A stretch of DNA of 64,000 nt from NCBI GenBank assembly GCA_964477085.1, contig CAYZDF010000002.1, positions 41,988-105,987 on the forward strand, in the 5' to 3' direction. Made by a program: the position numbers and the translations under genes. Origin of the DNA: Dichloromethanomonas sp964477085 (GTDB lineage: Bacteria; Bacillota; Desulfitobacteriia; Desulfitobacteriales; Syntrophobotulaceae). The notes under the pieces were generated by a model that was given only the letters and a program-made list of their open reading frames with translations, was not told where the DNA came from and did not search any database. Positions 52,457 to 60,959 of the stretch are shown here, in pieces; position 1 is the first letter of the stretch, and the number at the start of each line of letters is the position of its first letter.

Positions 52457-53616
52457 GATTCAAGCCCTCCTCCGGTAAGTCCTGGCAGCATTACGGTAAA
52501 ACAAGTACCTTCTCCGACAGTACTATCAACCTGGATACTTCCGCCATGGGCCTCTACTAATTCTTTGGCAATGGAAAGACCCAGCCCGGTACTCAGCAGA
52601 TCCTTGGTCCGCTCACTGTCAATCCTGTAAAAGCGATCGAAGATTTTTGGGAGCTTATCTTCTGGAATACCAGGGCCGTTATCCCGAATGTCCAGGCAGA
52701 TCAACTCTCCTTTCTTATACAGAGAGGTTTGTAAGCTCAGGTTTTTGCGAGGACCATATTTGACAGCATTACTGATAATATTCCGTATCGCCTGGTGGAT
52801 TCTTTTTCGGTCAATGCTGACTATCTCGTCCTTACCGGTGAGGTCCGTATATTGAAACTTTAAGCCCTTTTCTTTAAATTCGAAGCTGAACTCGGCCATC
52901 AAATCTTCCATGAAAGCATGGATAGGCAGGTTTTCCCGCTGGAACTCCAACTGGTTCATATCCAGTTTGGAATAGAGGAAGAGGTCATCAATCAGGCGAT
53001 TGATATAATCAGCGTTTTTACTGATGATATGGAGGTACTGTTCCAGCTTTTCCGGGGATGTTACCACCCCTTCCTGAATAGCTTCAATATATCCTTCGAT
53101 TGCACTGATCGGTGTCTTTAAGTCATGAGAGATATTGGCGATGAGCATTTTGCGGTTTTCTTCGTAAGCCAGCTTCAGAGCTTCATTTTCCTGTAACCTG
53201 ACGGACATATCGTTGAATGAATCGATTAGAAAGCCGATTTCATTGTAGGTGGTATTATCGATCTTCACATTGTAATTGCCTTTGGCTATCGCCTTAACCC
53301 CTTCCTGTAATTGCAGAAGCGGCTTATAGATGCGCTTTTCCAGATGAGTCATCCAAATAATAAAGAAGATCTGGGTAACAATAAATATCCCTAAAAGAAA
53401 GGTCAGGATCTTATTGATTGGAAAGCGAAATATGAGATAGAGCAGGAAAATGATGACCAGAAAGAAGACAGGGCGCAGGAAAAGAATGGACTTATGAGAG
53501 AGATTGACTTCCCTGCTGTGATACCGATGCATGTAATGCTTGTTGGAGTGAAGGATATCATGAACAGAGTGAAATTTATGTTCATGTTTGAGACGACGCC
53601 TTTTTTTACAATCCAT
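52453..53616 (-). CDS. Sensor histidine kinase with His-rich N-terminus
   Basis: 387-residue membrane kinase. The first 42 residues are cytoplasmic, basic and contain nine histidines (HEHKFHSVHD, HSNKHYMHRYH), which is unusual and suggests metal binding. Two closely spaced helices follow (about 45-90) with almost no external loop, then HAMP, HisKA with the phospho-His in ANISHDLKTPISAIEGY, and a full HATPase (NIISNAVKYG, DNGPGIP, STGLGLSIA). With no external sensor, the signal may be sensed in the membrane or by the His-rich tail. It overlaps the regulator gene by 4 bp. Confidence 0.9.
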   Translation of the reverse strand: MDCKKRRRLKHEHKFHSVHDILHSNKHYMHRYHSREVNLSHKSILFLRPVFFLVIIFLLYLIFRFPINKILTFLLGIFIVTQIFFIIWMTHLEKRIYKPLLQLQEGVKAIAKGNYNVKIDNTTYNEIGFLIDSFNDMSVRLQENEALKLAYEENRKMLIANISHDLKTPISAIEGYIEAIQEGVVTSPEKLEQYLHIISKNADYINRLIDDLFLYSKLDMNQLEFQRENLPIHAFMEDLMAEFSFEFKEKGLKFQYTDLTGKDEIVSIDRKRIHQAIRNIISNAVKYGPRKNLSLQTSLYKKGELICLDIRDNGPGIPEDKLPKIFDRFYRIDSERTKDLLSTGLGLSIAKELVEAHGGSIQVDSTVGEGTCFTVMLPGLTGGGLES

Positions 53617-53712
53617 AAGTCACCTGCAGCCTTTTTCATCATTATAACCCATTATTTGGAGAGATTAAAACAGTCACACGGCTTATGTGCCCAGAGAACT
53701 TAGGACGCAGGC

Positions 53713-53966
53713 CTAAACGCTTCTGCAATTATTAGACTTGTTAGCCTTTATCGCCTGATAGGAACAGACTTTCAGGCAACGAAGACAGCTGGTACATTGC
53801 TGGGGATTCACTAAACGAACATGGTGATGAGATAGAAAACGGATGCTGCCGAGTACGGCATTAGGACAAACCTCAATGCATTTGCCGCAATTGTGGCAAA
53901 TTTTGGTGTTGATCGCGATATCTCGTCTTTAGGGTTCGCTTCCTGGGGAGGATTAAGGTGGAGCAC
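53713..53966 (-). pseudogene. Frameshifted two-cluster ferredoxin
   Basis: A small 2[4Fe-4S] ferredoxin. From a GTG at 53966, preceded by AGGGAAAAGAG, the reading frame gives MLHLNPPQEANPKDE and then must shift by one base near 53925-53935. After that it reads IAINTKICHNCGKCIEVCP and, further on, CTSCLRCLKVCS. Both cysteine clusters are complete. Neither frame alone gives a start and both clusters: a stop sits in the downstream frame just before the join. Either a recent inactivation, a sequencing error or programmed frameshifting. It lies between the kinase and the His-rich gene. Confidence 0.72.
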
Positions 53967-53977
53967 ATCTCTTTTCC

Positions 53978-54676
53978 CTAATCTGCCAAGGTGAGATCGG
54001 CTTTTAACTTCAGGGTGTGGTTTTCCTTGTTTTCATCAACCTTGGTCCCACTAAATATGATGTTAATACACTCCACAGCATAGTCCTTATTGACCAGAGC
54101 AACGAGAGTCAGGCTTGGGTTCTCAAGATCATGGAATTCCTGCATCAGGCAATGCTTATGGAACTCGCTGTATTCAGAATGCTTACCACTCTGATCATTA
54201 AACCGGTGGGAGAATTTTGTAGGCAAATTCTTCGGCAGCTCATCCATAGTCAAGGTAATACGGTAAGATTGATCAGCTTGTTCTTCAACCTCTGTTCTAT
54301 TAAGGATATCGAGAGCAAAGGAGAGCATAGAGAAGATTCCTCTCAGGCCGCCATGTTCGTGGCCGCAGGGAAGGGGCTGGTCAAAATGCGGATGTTTTCT
54401 TTTAAAAAAATGACCGTGGCTGTGGCAGTGCACTTTAAATCCTTCCGGATGGGTGAATTCTGTACTGCTCTCATGTTTGAAGCTTTTTCCTTCGTAATTC
54501 ATATCCGTTTTGATGTTGGCTTTGGTTAAGCCGGTGCTCAAGTTTTTGGTAAAAGAATTGTCCATTTGGAATACCGTCACTTGATCCTTGGCACAGTCGA
54601 CCTGGAGAGTACCATTGAATAACTCTTTTTCCTTCATGGTTTTGGTAATGTCGTGCAAAAGTTTAATCTTGTTCAT
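53978..54676 (-). CDS. His-rich protein of unknown function
   Basis: 232-residue protein without a signal peptide or membrane helix. A central segment (about 80-110) is packed with His and Cys: VHCHSHGHFFKRKHPH, then CGHEHGG, a likely metal-binding loop. The flanks look like beta-rich repeats with NKD/ADLTL patterns. I do not recognise the family. The start at 54676 (MNKIKL) follows AAGGAGG; the frame is open to 54718. It heads a minus-strand block with the broken ferredoxin and the His-rich kinase, next to a nickel-type ABC transporter. A metal sink or sensor is the natural guess, not shown. Confidence 0.7.
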   Translation of the reverse strand: MNKIKLLHDITKTMKEKELFNGTLQVDCAKDQVTVFQMDNSFTKNLSTGLTKANIKTDMNYEGKSFKHESSTEFTHPEGFKVHCHSHGHFFKRKHPHFDQPLPCGHEHGGLRGIFSMLSFALDILNRTEVEEQADQSYRITLTMDELPKNLPTKFSHRFNDQSGKHSEYSEFHKHCLMQEFHDLENPSLTLVALVNKDYAVECINIIFSGTKVDENKENHTLKLKADLTLAD

Positions 54677-54941
54677 CAGAACAACCTCCTTGTTTTTCAT
54701 TGAGGTTATTCTAACCAATAACTTTAAAAGCTTTATAACCCAACTCTAAAAATTTTATAAAAGAGTATAAAGAAACAATGTTGGCCATTAAGATCAATTG
54801 AAGTAAAACAATACGTAGAATTTAGGGGGCAAAAGCAATAGGGCACTGAAGTGACGACCGTCATTTTGCAGGGCCTCTTACATTTGGTAATATAGAGTTA
54901 ACGCTAAGAAAAGTAAAGAAAGGACAGAAGAGGAGTAAGAT

Positions 54942-55853
54942 ATGGATTTTCGGCAGATAGAAGCGTTTGTCTTTGTTTATCGCTTACGTAACTTTTCGCG
55001 GGCTGGCGATGCCCTGTTTCTGACCCAGCCAACGGTCAGCAGTCACATTAACAGCCTGGAAAGTGAACTTGGTATGAAGCTGTTGGACCGCTCCAGCCGG
55101 GATGTTACCCCCACAGAGGCCGGGGATATCTTTTATCAATATGCTGTCAATCTGCTGGAAACAAGGGATAGTGCCATTTGTTCCTTAAATCAGTACAGCA
55201 GCCGGATCGAAGGCAGGCTGGAGATTGCGGCATCCACTATCCCCAGTCAGTATCTCCTGCCCAGGATTATCAAGGGTTTTCGGGAAATCTATCCTAACAT
55301 TCATTTTATCCTTCATCAATGTGATACACGGGAAGTAATCAGAGACCTCCAGGAGAAAAAATACCAGATCGGAATTGTGGGGACCCATCTGGAAGATGAT
55401 AAATTGGAATATGACATTTTGTCCAGTGATAAACTGATCTTGATATCTGCTAAGGACAAAGAGACGGATAACAAGACAATGTCCAGAGTACCACTGGAAA
55501 GTCTTCAAGATAAACACTTCATCATCAGGGAACCCGGCTCAGGAACCAGGCAGGAGTTCGAAAAGGAACTAAGGAATAAAGGGTTCAATCCGGATACCTT
55601 AAAAATTGCTGCAGAGATCAACAGTATAGAGGCAATTAAATATGCTGTGAGAGAGGGTTTAGGGGTCTCGGTGGTATCCTCCCTCAGCGTGGAAGACGAT
55701 ATTAAGTTAGGACTTATCCAAGCTTATTCCATAGAAGGATTAGACCTAGAGCGATGCTTTTACCTGGTGACTCACAAGAACAGGCCACTGTCACCGTGTG
55801 CAGCAGTATTCAGGGAATATATTCTCAAATACTATCATGACTTAATATCGTGA
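54942..55853 (+). CDS. LysR regulator of the selenium cluster
   Basis: 303-residue LysR-family regulator: N-terminal winged helix MDFRQIEAFVFVYRLRNFSRAGDAL..TQPTVSSHI, then a periplasmic-binding-like effector domain. The sequence fits the LysR group linked to selenium metabolism genes, and here it sits beside a cysteine desulfurase, YedE transporter, TusA and DUF3343 protein. It probably activates the divergent YedE operon; a T-N11-A palindrome lies at 57209. GAGGAG precedes the ATG; a terminator follows. Confidence 0.9.
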   Translation: MDFRQIEAFVFVYRLRNFSRAGDALFLTQPTVSSHINSLESELGMKLLDRSSRDVTPTEAGDIFYQYAVNLLETRDSAICSLNQYSSRIEGRLEIAASTIPSQYLLPRIIKGFREIYPNIHFILHQCDTREVIRDLQEKKYQIGIVGTHLEDDKLEYDILSSDKLILISAKDKETDNKTMSRVPLESLQDKHFIIREPGSGTRQEFEKELRNKGFNPDTLKIAAEINSIEAIKYAVREGLGVSVVSSLSVEDDIKLGLIQAYSIEGLDLERCFYLVTHKNRPLSPCAAVFREYILKYYHDLIS

Positions 55854-55870
55854 AAGTCCCAAAAAAGGAT

Positions 55871-55903
55871 AAGGCCGTTTCCTTATAGGAGACGACCTTT
55901 TTC
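55871..55903. terminator. Terminator between LysR and desulfurase genes
   Basis: Twelve-position stem AAGGCCGTTTCC / GGAGACGACCTT with one mismatch, loop TTATA, then T tract; between convergent genes. Confidence 0.75.
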
Positions 55904-55960
55904 TATGGAAAAATTGATTCTGAAACATTGAATCTGTTGGTTCATGGTCATGATACTTGC

Positions 55961-57118
55961 CTAAGCATCATGTATCGTCAGCTTATGAAGCGCATCAGCC
56001 GCAAAGCGAATTTGCTCTTTGGTATTGAAGTGGCTGAAGCTGAAGCGTACAGTGCCATAAGGGAATGTACCTAAGGTCTGATGGGCTGAGGGAGCGCAAT
56101 GCAGACCGGAACGAGTCATAATACCAAAGTCTTTATCCAGTCTATAAGCGATATCTCCGTTGTCCTTATCAGGAAAATCCAACGATACAACAGAGGTTCT
56201 CCCCTCAATCCCTTTGATACCCACCACTTCGATGCCCTTGATATCGCTTATTCCTGTAAGAAATAACTCGGTTAGGTTCATCGCTTCTTTGTGGAGATTT
56301 TCAATACCTTCCTTTTCAAGATAGGCCAGGGAAGCGTGCAATCCATAGATTCCCGGGATGTTTGGAGTTCCGGCTTCAAACCTGTCCGGCAAAAAGGGAG
56401 GGATTTCTTCCCGATCCGATAAACTTCCCGTACCTCCCGAAAAAAGAGGGTCCATTTTCATCGCCAGTTCAGGACTGATAAGAAAACCTCCGATTCCTTG
56501 TGGTCCCAGAAGTCCTTTGTGACCGGTGAAAGCAAGTCCTGAAATGTGCGATTCCTTGAAGTTAATATCCAGCGATCCTGCCGTCTGGGCACTATCCACA
56601 ATGAAATAGATTCCATGTTCCTTGCAGACTGTCCCAATCTCCTGGACTGGGAGAATAGTCCCGCAGACATTGGAAGCATGGGTGAGAACAACCATCTTGG
56701 TATTGGCCTGGATGGCCTTTTTAATATTCTGAGGCTGAATCAATCCCTGGGCATCCGCTTGAACGCGGGTAAAGCTAACCCCTTGGCCTTTTAGTTGGAT
56801 CAAGGGACGCATCACAGCATTGTGCTCCATCGAAGATACGATACAATGATCTCCTGGTTGGAGGATTCCTTTCAAAAAGATATTGAGAGATTGGGTAATA
56901 TTGAGGGTAAAGATGACATTTTCAGGCTCATCAAAATGAAAGAGACGGCAGAGAGCTTCTCTAGTCTCAAACACCGTTTCTTCTGCGGAAATGGCCTGCC
57001 CATATACACCTCGGTTAACACTAACCCCCACATGTTCCAGATAATATTTCACTGCATCCGCTACCCCCGGTGCTTTGGGGAAAGAAGTAGCGGCCTGATC
57101 AAAATAAACGGTTGACAT
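55961..57118 (-). CDS. Cysteine desulfurase family protein (selenium-linked subgroup)
   Basis: 385-residue PLP class V aminotransferase: VYFDQAATSFPKAP at the start, PLP lysine in AFTGHKGLLGP near 200, active cysteine in TRSGLHCAPSAHQTLG near 345. It belongs to the short desulfurase subgroup found in selenium-trait clusters, where it may deliver selenium or sulfur from (seleno)cysteine. AAGGAG precedes the ATG. Divergent from yedE, 191 bp apart. It is not next to mnmA or an Fe-S scaffold, so a house-keeping IscS role is less likely. Confidence 0.9.
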   Translation of the reverse strand: MSTVYFDQAATSFPKAPGVADAVKYYLEHVGVSVNRGVYGQAISAEETVFETREALCRLFHFDEPENVIFTLNITQSLNIFLKGILQPGDHCIVSSMEHNAVMRPLIQLKGQGVSFTRVQADAQGLIQPQNIKKAIQANTKMVVLTHASNVCGTILPVQEIGTVCKEHGIYFIVDSAQTAGSLDINFKESHISGLAFTGHKGLLGPQGIGGFLISPELAMKMDPLFSGGTGSLSDREEIPPFLPDRFEAGTPNIPGIYGLHASLAYLEKEGIENLHKEAMNLTELFLTGISDIKGIEVVGIKGIEGRTSVVSLDFPDKDNGDIAYRLDKDFGIMTRSGLHCAPSAHQTLGTFPYGTVRFSFSHFNTKEQIRFAADALHKLTIHDA

Positions 57119-57208
57119 AATTGACTCCTTATAAATAGATTCAAACTCTATTTTACTATAAACGCACCGAATGGAAGATAGAAATAATCGATAGTTGCCC
57201 CAGAACGT

Positions 57209-57223
57209 ATTGGTAATCGCAAT
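57209..57223 (+). promoter_or_regulatory. LysR-type binding site (T-N11-A)
   Basis: Perfect inverted repeat ATTG-N7-CAAT. It is centred about 43 bp before the expected start of the yedE transcript, the usual activator distance for LysR proteins. It lies in the divergent region between desulfurase and yedE genes. Confidence 0.45.
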
Positions 57224-57246
57224 GATTCATTAGCATTGTTTGGTAC

Positions 57247-57252
57247 TATAAT
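57247..57252 (+). promoter_or_regulatory. -10 element of the yedE operon
   Basis: Perfect TATAAT without a clear -35, as expected of an activator-dependent promoter; fits the LysR site just upstream. Confidence 0.5.
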
Positions 57253-57309
57253 AGTTAAGTACTTATTATTAACGATGTAAATAAATATGTGAGGTAGGAG
57301 GTTAGAGAT

Positions 57310-58404
57310 TTGGGTGAGAAGAAAGGGATTATCTCTGCAGGCATAGTTGTCGGTCTGCTCTCGGTTGTCCTGGTGCAATTCGGAAACCCTGTGAATATGG
57401 GGATTTGTATTGCCTGTTTTATCCGTGATACAGTGGGTAGTCTGGGATTCCACCGGGCTGAAGTGGTTCAGTATATCAGGCCGGAGATTCTGGGGATTGG
57501 TCTGGGAGCATTCCTGATGGCCTTTGGCAAAAAGGAATATCAGGCCAGAGGAGGTTCAGCCCCCTTTACCCGTTTTATTCTAGGGATGGTTGTCATGATC
57601 GGAGCCTTGATGTTCTTAGGATGTCCACTGAGGATGGTTCTTAGACTGGCAGGAGGCGATCTCAACGCTATTTTCGGTCTTTTGGGTTTCGTCGGGGGAA
57701 TCCTGATCGGGATTCAATTTTTGAAGAACGGTTTTACGTTAAAAAGATCCTACAATTTGGCAGCGGTCGAGGGGTATCTCTTTCCGGCAGCTAACATCGG
57801 ACTTGTCATTCTGTTATTAACAGCACCTGCATTTATCTTTTTTAGTGCTAAAGGCCCCGGAGCTTCACATGCCCCAGTACTTCTGGCGCTGGCTGCTGGA
57901 TGTATCGTGGGAATGATAGCTCAACGAACCAGGCTGTGCATGGTCGGAGGAATCAGGGATGTCATCATGTTTAACGATTGGTACCTGGTTACCGGTTTTA
58001 TCTCTATCTTTGTGGCAGCTCTGATAGGCAATATTGTGGTTGGAAAGTTTAACCCGGGATTCACCACTCAGCCTATTGCCCACACAGATGGTCTCTGGAA
58101 TTTCCTGGGGATGGCCTTAGCAGGGTGGGGCTCGGTCCTCTTAGGGGGATGCCCGTTACGACAATTGATCCTGTCCGGTGAAGGCAATATCGATTCCATC
58201 GTTGCCGTATTAGGTATGGGTACCGGTGCAGCTTTTGCGCATAATTTCGGGCTGGCTTCTTCTGGCCAAGGTCCTACATTCAACGGTCAAGCAGCTGTAA
58301 TTATCGGATTCATTGTGACCCTTATTATTGCCTTTCTAAATCGTGAGAAGAGTACTGAAGTACGTATTAAAGGAGGGGTTGATATTGACTTACCCACTCA
58401 TTGA
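57310..58404 (+). CDS. yedE: YedE family putative selenium transporter
   Basis: 364-residue membrane protein with about ten helices, formed by two YeeE/YedE repeats. Conserved cysteines occur in IAC/FLGCPLRMVLRLAGGDLNA, RTRLCMVGGIRD and LLGGCPLRQLILSGEG. This long form with GCPLR motifs is the one tied to selenium metabolism, thought to import selenium compounds. TTG start, 9 bp after AGGAGG. The end overlaps tusA by 20 bp. Regulation by the nearby LysR protein is likely. Confidence 0.92.
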   Translation: MGEKKGIISAGIVVGLLSVVLVQFGNPVNMGICIACFIRDTVGSLGFHRAEVVQYIRPEILGIGLGAFLMAFGKKEYQARGGSAPFTRFILGMVVMIGALMFLGCPLRMVLRLAGGDLNAIFGLLGFVGGILIGIQFLKNGFTLKRSYNLAAVEGYLFPAANIGLVILLLTAPAFIFFSAKGPGASHAPVLLALAAGCIVGMIAQRTRLCMVGGIRDVIMFNDWYLVTGFISIFVAALIGNIVVGKFNPGFTTQPIAHTDGLWNFLGMALAGWGSVLLGGCPLRQLILSGEGNIDSIVAVLGMGTGAAFAHNFGLASSGQGPTFNGQAAVIIGFIVTLIIAFLNREKSTEVRIKGGVDIDLPTH

Positions 58405-58597
58405 TGCCAGAGGAAGATCTTGTCCGGAACCCGTGGTATTGACCAAGCAAGCTTTGGGCAAAGCACCAGAACGTATCGAGGTACTGGTGGATAATAAAAC
58501 AGCACAAGATAATGTTTCCAGGTTTGCCAAGATTGCAGGGTACCAGGTCCAAACAGAACAAGACGGAGCAGATTTTCGGATCATCTTAAGCAGGTAG
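58385..58597 (+). CDS. TusA-like sulfur/selenium carrier protein
   Basis: 70-residue SirA/TusA-fold protein with the carrier motif DARGRSCPEPVV; the Cys binds persulfide or perselenide. In selenium clusters it takes the place of YedF. TTG start, 8 bp after AGGAGG, overlapping the yedE stop. It is shorter than the two-domain YedF, so only the TusA part is present, with the DUF3343 protein as a separate chain. Confidence 0.88.
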   Translation: MTYPLIDARGRSCPEPVVLTKQALGKAPERIEVLVDNKTAQDNVSRFAKIAGYQVQTEQDGADFRIILSR

Positions 58598-58603
58598 AAT
58601 CAC

Positions 58604-58864
58604 GTGGGATATTTAGCCACTTTTTACACTCATTCGGGAGCGGTCAAGTATAAACGGTACCTGGAGAAGTCAGGGGTTCAGGCAGAGAATATCCCTGTCC
58701 CCCGTAAATTCAGTTCGAACTGCGGGATTGCCGTGAAGTTTACAACCTCGCAAGATATCCGAACACTTATCAGTGACGAGATAGAGAAAGTGTTTTTGCT
58801 CCAGGACGGAAAAGATATCCTGATTTATGACAATGATGCTACTCAAGGATTAAACCTTAAATAA
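58604..58864 (+). CDS. DUF3343 domain protein
   Basis: 86-residue protein with the DUF3343 pattern: YLATFYTHSGAVKYKRYLEKSG, PVPRKFSSNCGIAVKF. A conserved cysteine in SSNCG may act in selenium or sulfur transfer. It is regularly encoded with YedE and TusA in selenium-using anaerobes. GTG start; the ribosome site is weak (AGGT), consistent with coupling to tusA 7 bp upstream. Confidence 0.87.
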   Translation: MGYLATFYTHSGAVKYKRYLEKSGVQAENIPVPRKFSSNCGIAVKFTTSQDIRTLISDEIEKVFLLQDGKDILIYDNDATQGLNLK

Positions 58865-58889
58865 GTCTTGTTTTTGTTGGATAAACATT

Positions 58890-58922
58890 TAGACCAGATG
58901 GAATACCGTCTGGTCTATTTTG
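58890..58922 (+). terminator. Terminator of the yedE-tusA-DUF3343 operon
   Basis: Perfect 9-bp stem TAGACCAGA / TCTGGTCTA, 10-base loop, then TTTTG. Confidence 0.82.
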
Positions 58923-59062
58923 ATACCACATTCCTTATGGGTTTATTCAAATTAATCTTTCAAAAATGAATATTCACATTAAAAATATAGATATTTTTAT
59001 TAAAATTAGATGCTTATTTCTTGATTGGATCTAGAAATCTACGTCTTCTAAAAAGTCTTCTA

Positions 59063-59533
59063 TTAACGTCTTAAGGTAGCGATAAGCCGTTCGGGATAAC
59101 GCAGCAAATCCAGTGCATCATGGATATCTTTAACCAGGACATCAGCAGCCATTAGACAATGACCTGAACAGCCTTCAGTGCCTAGAACCACGATCCCCAG
59201 ATCGGCCTTTTTCAGCATAAGTTGATCATTGGAGCCATTGCCAATCGCTACTATTTTCCGGTTGGCAAATCGATCGAGATAATCTGCTTTCTCCTGCGTA
59301 TGGTTCCTTGTCTTCAGGACCTGAACCTGGATAGGTAATTCCTGACACTGAGCTGTTACGGAACCAAAGGTATCGGAGGTGACAATATGTATTTCCAAAA
59401 AATCAGATAACATAATTAACTTTTGCCGGACAGATTCCAGCAATTGGCCATCTAACGCGATGGTGCCGTTATAATCTAGGATAAGGACTTCAAGTCTGAA
59501 TGAGTAAAACCCGGGTATCGTGATTTCCAGCAT
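59063..59533 (-). CDS. Soluble HAD protein resembling P-type ATPase P-domain
   Basis: 156-residue HAD-fold protein without a cap domain. Motif I is DYNGT, where the second aspartate of usual phosphatases (DxD) is replaced by Asn, as in P-type ATPases that carry Lys there (DKTGT). Motif IV is GNGSNDQLMLKKADLGI, close to the GDGxND of ATPases. Such free P-domain proteins occur in several anaerobes; activity is uncertain. AGGAGG precedes the ATG. The two Uma2 genes lie upstream on the same strand. Confidence 0.82.
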   Translation of the reverse strand: MLEITIPGFYSFRLEVLILDYNGTIALDGQLLESVRQKLIMLSDFLEIHIVTSDTFGSVTAQCQELPIQVQVLKTRNHTQEKADYLDRFANRKIVAIGNGSNDQLMLKKADLGIVVLGTEGCSGHCLMAADVLVKDIHDALDLLRYPERLIATLRR

Positions 59534-59557
59534 GGAAAACCTCCTAATTCAGAAAGT

Positions 59558-60109
59558 CTAAGCGAATATAAACTCCAATTTGGCGTCTAATCCATTAAAG
59601 TAATATGAAGATGCAGTCTCATGATTTTTGAAAGTAATGTTCTTAGTTATTGCTTTTTCTTCAAAGAGATAAATGCTTACTTCTCGATTCAATGGGTTTA
59701 CGATCCAGTACTCCTTAATACCTGTAGACATATAAAGATCCAGCTTCTTAACCAAGTCTCTTTGACGGGAGTGTTCTGAGACGATTTCAACAACCACATG
59801 GGGTACACCAATATAGTAGTCTCTTTCATCAAGATGTTTCTCGATATCGCAGATAACCATTAAGTCAGGCAGGACAACGTTAATACTTTCATTGTTCCTC
59901 CTGAGTGTAATTTCATAGGGTGATATGAAAGGTCGGCAGGTGCTTTCTCTAAAGCGAGTATAAAAGAGGGAGTGAAGCTTACCAAGAATCATTTGGTGGT
60001 GGACATCAGGTGCAGGGATCAGATAGATTCCCTCATCGATGTATTCGTATCGCTCATCACTATTTTCATTAAGTTCCAGAAATTCCTCATAGGAGGCTTT
60101 ACATAACAT
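59558..60109 (-). CDS. Uma2 family putative endonuclease
   Basis: 183-residue protein of the Uma2 (DUF820) group, a PD-(D/E)XK nuclease fold. Typical pieces: NSDERYEYIDEGIYLIPAPDVHHQ, VLPDLMVICD, VVVEIVSEHSRQRDLVKKLDLY and GIKEYWIVNP. The ED-E-Q/K catalytic pattern appears intact. Cellular role of the family is not known. The ATG at 60109 is 8 bp after AAGGAG. Paralogous to the longer Uma2 gene upstream. Confidence 0.9.
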   Translation of the reverse strand: MLCKASYEEFLELNENSDERYEYIDEGIYLIPAPDVHHQMILGKLHSLFYTRFRESTCRPFISPYEITLRRNNESINVVLPDLMVICDIEKHLDERDYYIGVPHVVVEIVSEHSRQRDLVKKLDLYMSTGIKEYWIVNPLNREVSIYLFEEKAITKNITFKNHETASSYYFNGLDAKLEFIFA

Positions 60110-60176
60110 ATTACACACTCCTTAATTAGTGTTATATCCATGGGAGAACTGCGAAAAGAAAAAAACTGTTAATAAT

Positions 60177-60959
60177 CTAGCGACCGTGCCACAGAGTATT
60201 GAGGTTAATGGATAATTCTTTGAAATCCGGATGTTCAATGATATCTTCGTCCAACCCTGTGGCGACTAAGGTATACAGTTCATCACGTAAAGCGAAGCAT
60301 TCTACTGTCTTCTCCTCTGGGTTAATTATCCAATAATGATTAACTTTTGCCCTTTGATAGATTTGCAATTTTTTAAGCCTATCTTTGCGGCTGCTTGACG
60401 GAGAGAGGATCTCAACGACAAGGGTTGGTGGACCATCGATCCGGGCTTCGAGGATAGTATGTTTTTGCTGACTGGAGATATAGAGGATATCAGGCTGGAC
60501 AACCGAAATATCACCAAAAGTAACGTCTAAAGGTGCATTAAATACTTCCCCTGCAGGGTCAAACTCCCAGATATAATCTTCCAGAATCCTTTGTAACCGG
60601 CGTGAAACGCGTTGATGCATCACATTGGGAGATGGCTCCTTAACCAATATGCCGTCCAGGATCTCATAGCGATAGCCAGGTTCTTCCGGCAGCGTTAGAT
60701 AGTCCTGGTAAGTAATTTTTCGAGTGGACTGTAGAGTATAGCCAGCGACATTTTCTTTAACCGCATAAGGGCCAGAGTTCTTAACTGAAGAATCCGACAA
60801 GGCTTTGATGACATCCTCAAGTCTGTAACGGTATTGTTTATTACCCAATTGAATATAGGGGATTTTTTTATCCCGGGTGTATTTCCAGATCGTTTCCACA
60901 GAGAGATTCAGATTCTCCGCCAGAATCTGAGCAGTCATAAGTTCTTTTTCTTGACTCAT
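60177..60959 (-). CDS. Helix-turn-helix plus Uma2 nuclease fusion
   Basis: 260-residue protein. Residues 1-60 form an excisionase/MerR-like DNA-binding domain (MTAQILAENLNLSVETIWKYTRDKKIPY, then a beta wing). After a linker comes a full Uma2 nuclease: GYRYEILDGILVKEPSPNVMHQ, VVQPDILYIS, LVVEILSPSSSRKDRLKKL, VNHYWIINPEEK. Fusion of a site-reading domain to a nuclease suggests targeted cleavage or self-regulation. GAGGTG precedes the ATG. Head of a three-gene minus-strand unit. Confidence 0.88.
   Translation of the reverse strand: MSQEKELMTAQILAENLNLSVETIWKYTRDKKIPYIQLGNKQYRYRLEDVIKALSDSSVKNSGPYAVKENVAGYTLQSTRKITYQDYLTLPEEPGYRYEILDGILVKEPSPNVMHQRVSRRLQRILEDYIWEFDPAGEVFNAPLDVTFGDISVVQPDILYISSQQKHTILEARIDGPPTLVVEILSPSSSRKDRLKKLQIYQRAKVNHYWIINPEEKTVECFALRDELYTLVATGLDEDIIEHPDFKELSINLNTLWHGR

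Noticed and set aside
53713..53966. Selenocysteine (UGA) read-through to explain the broken ferredoxin
   Set aside because: The in-frame block is TAA and the frames differ by one base, so a recoded UGA cannot join them.
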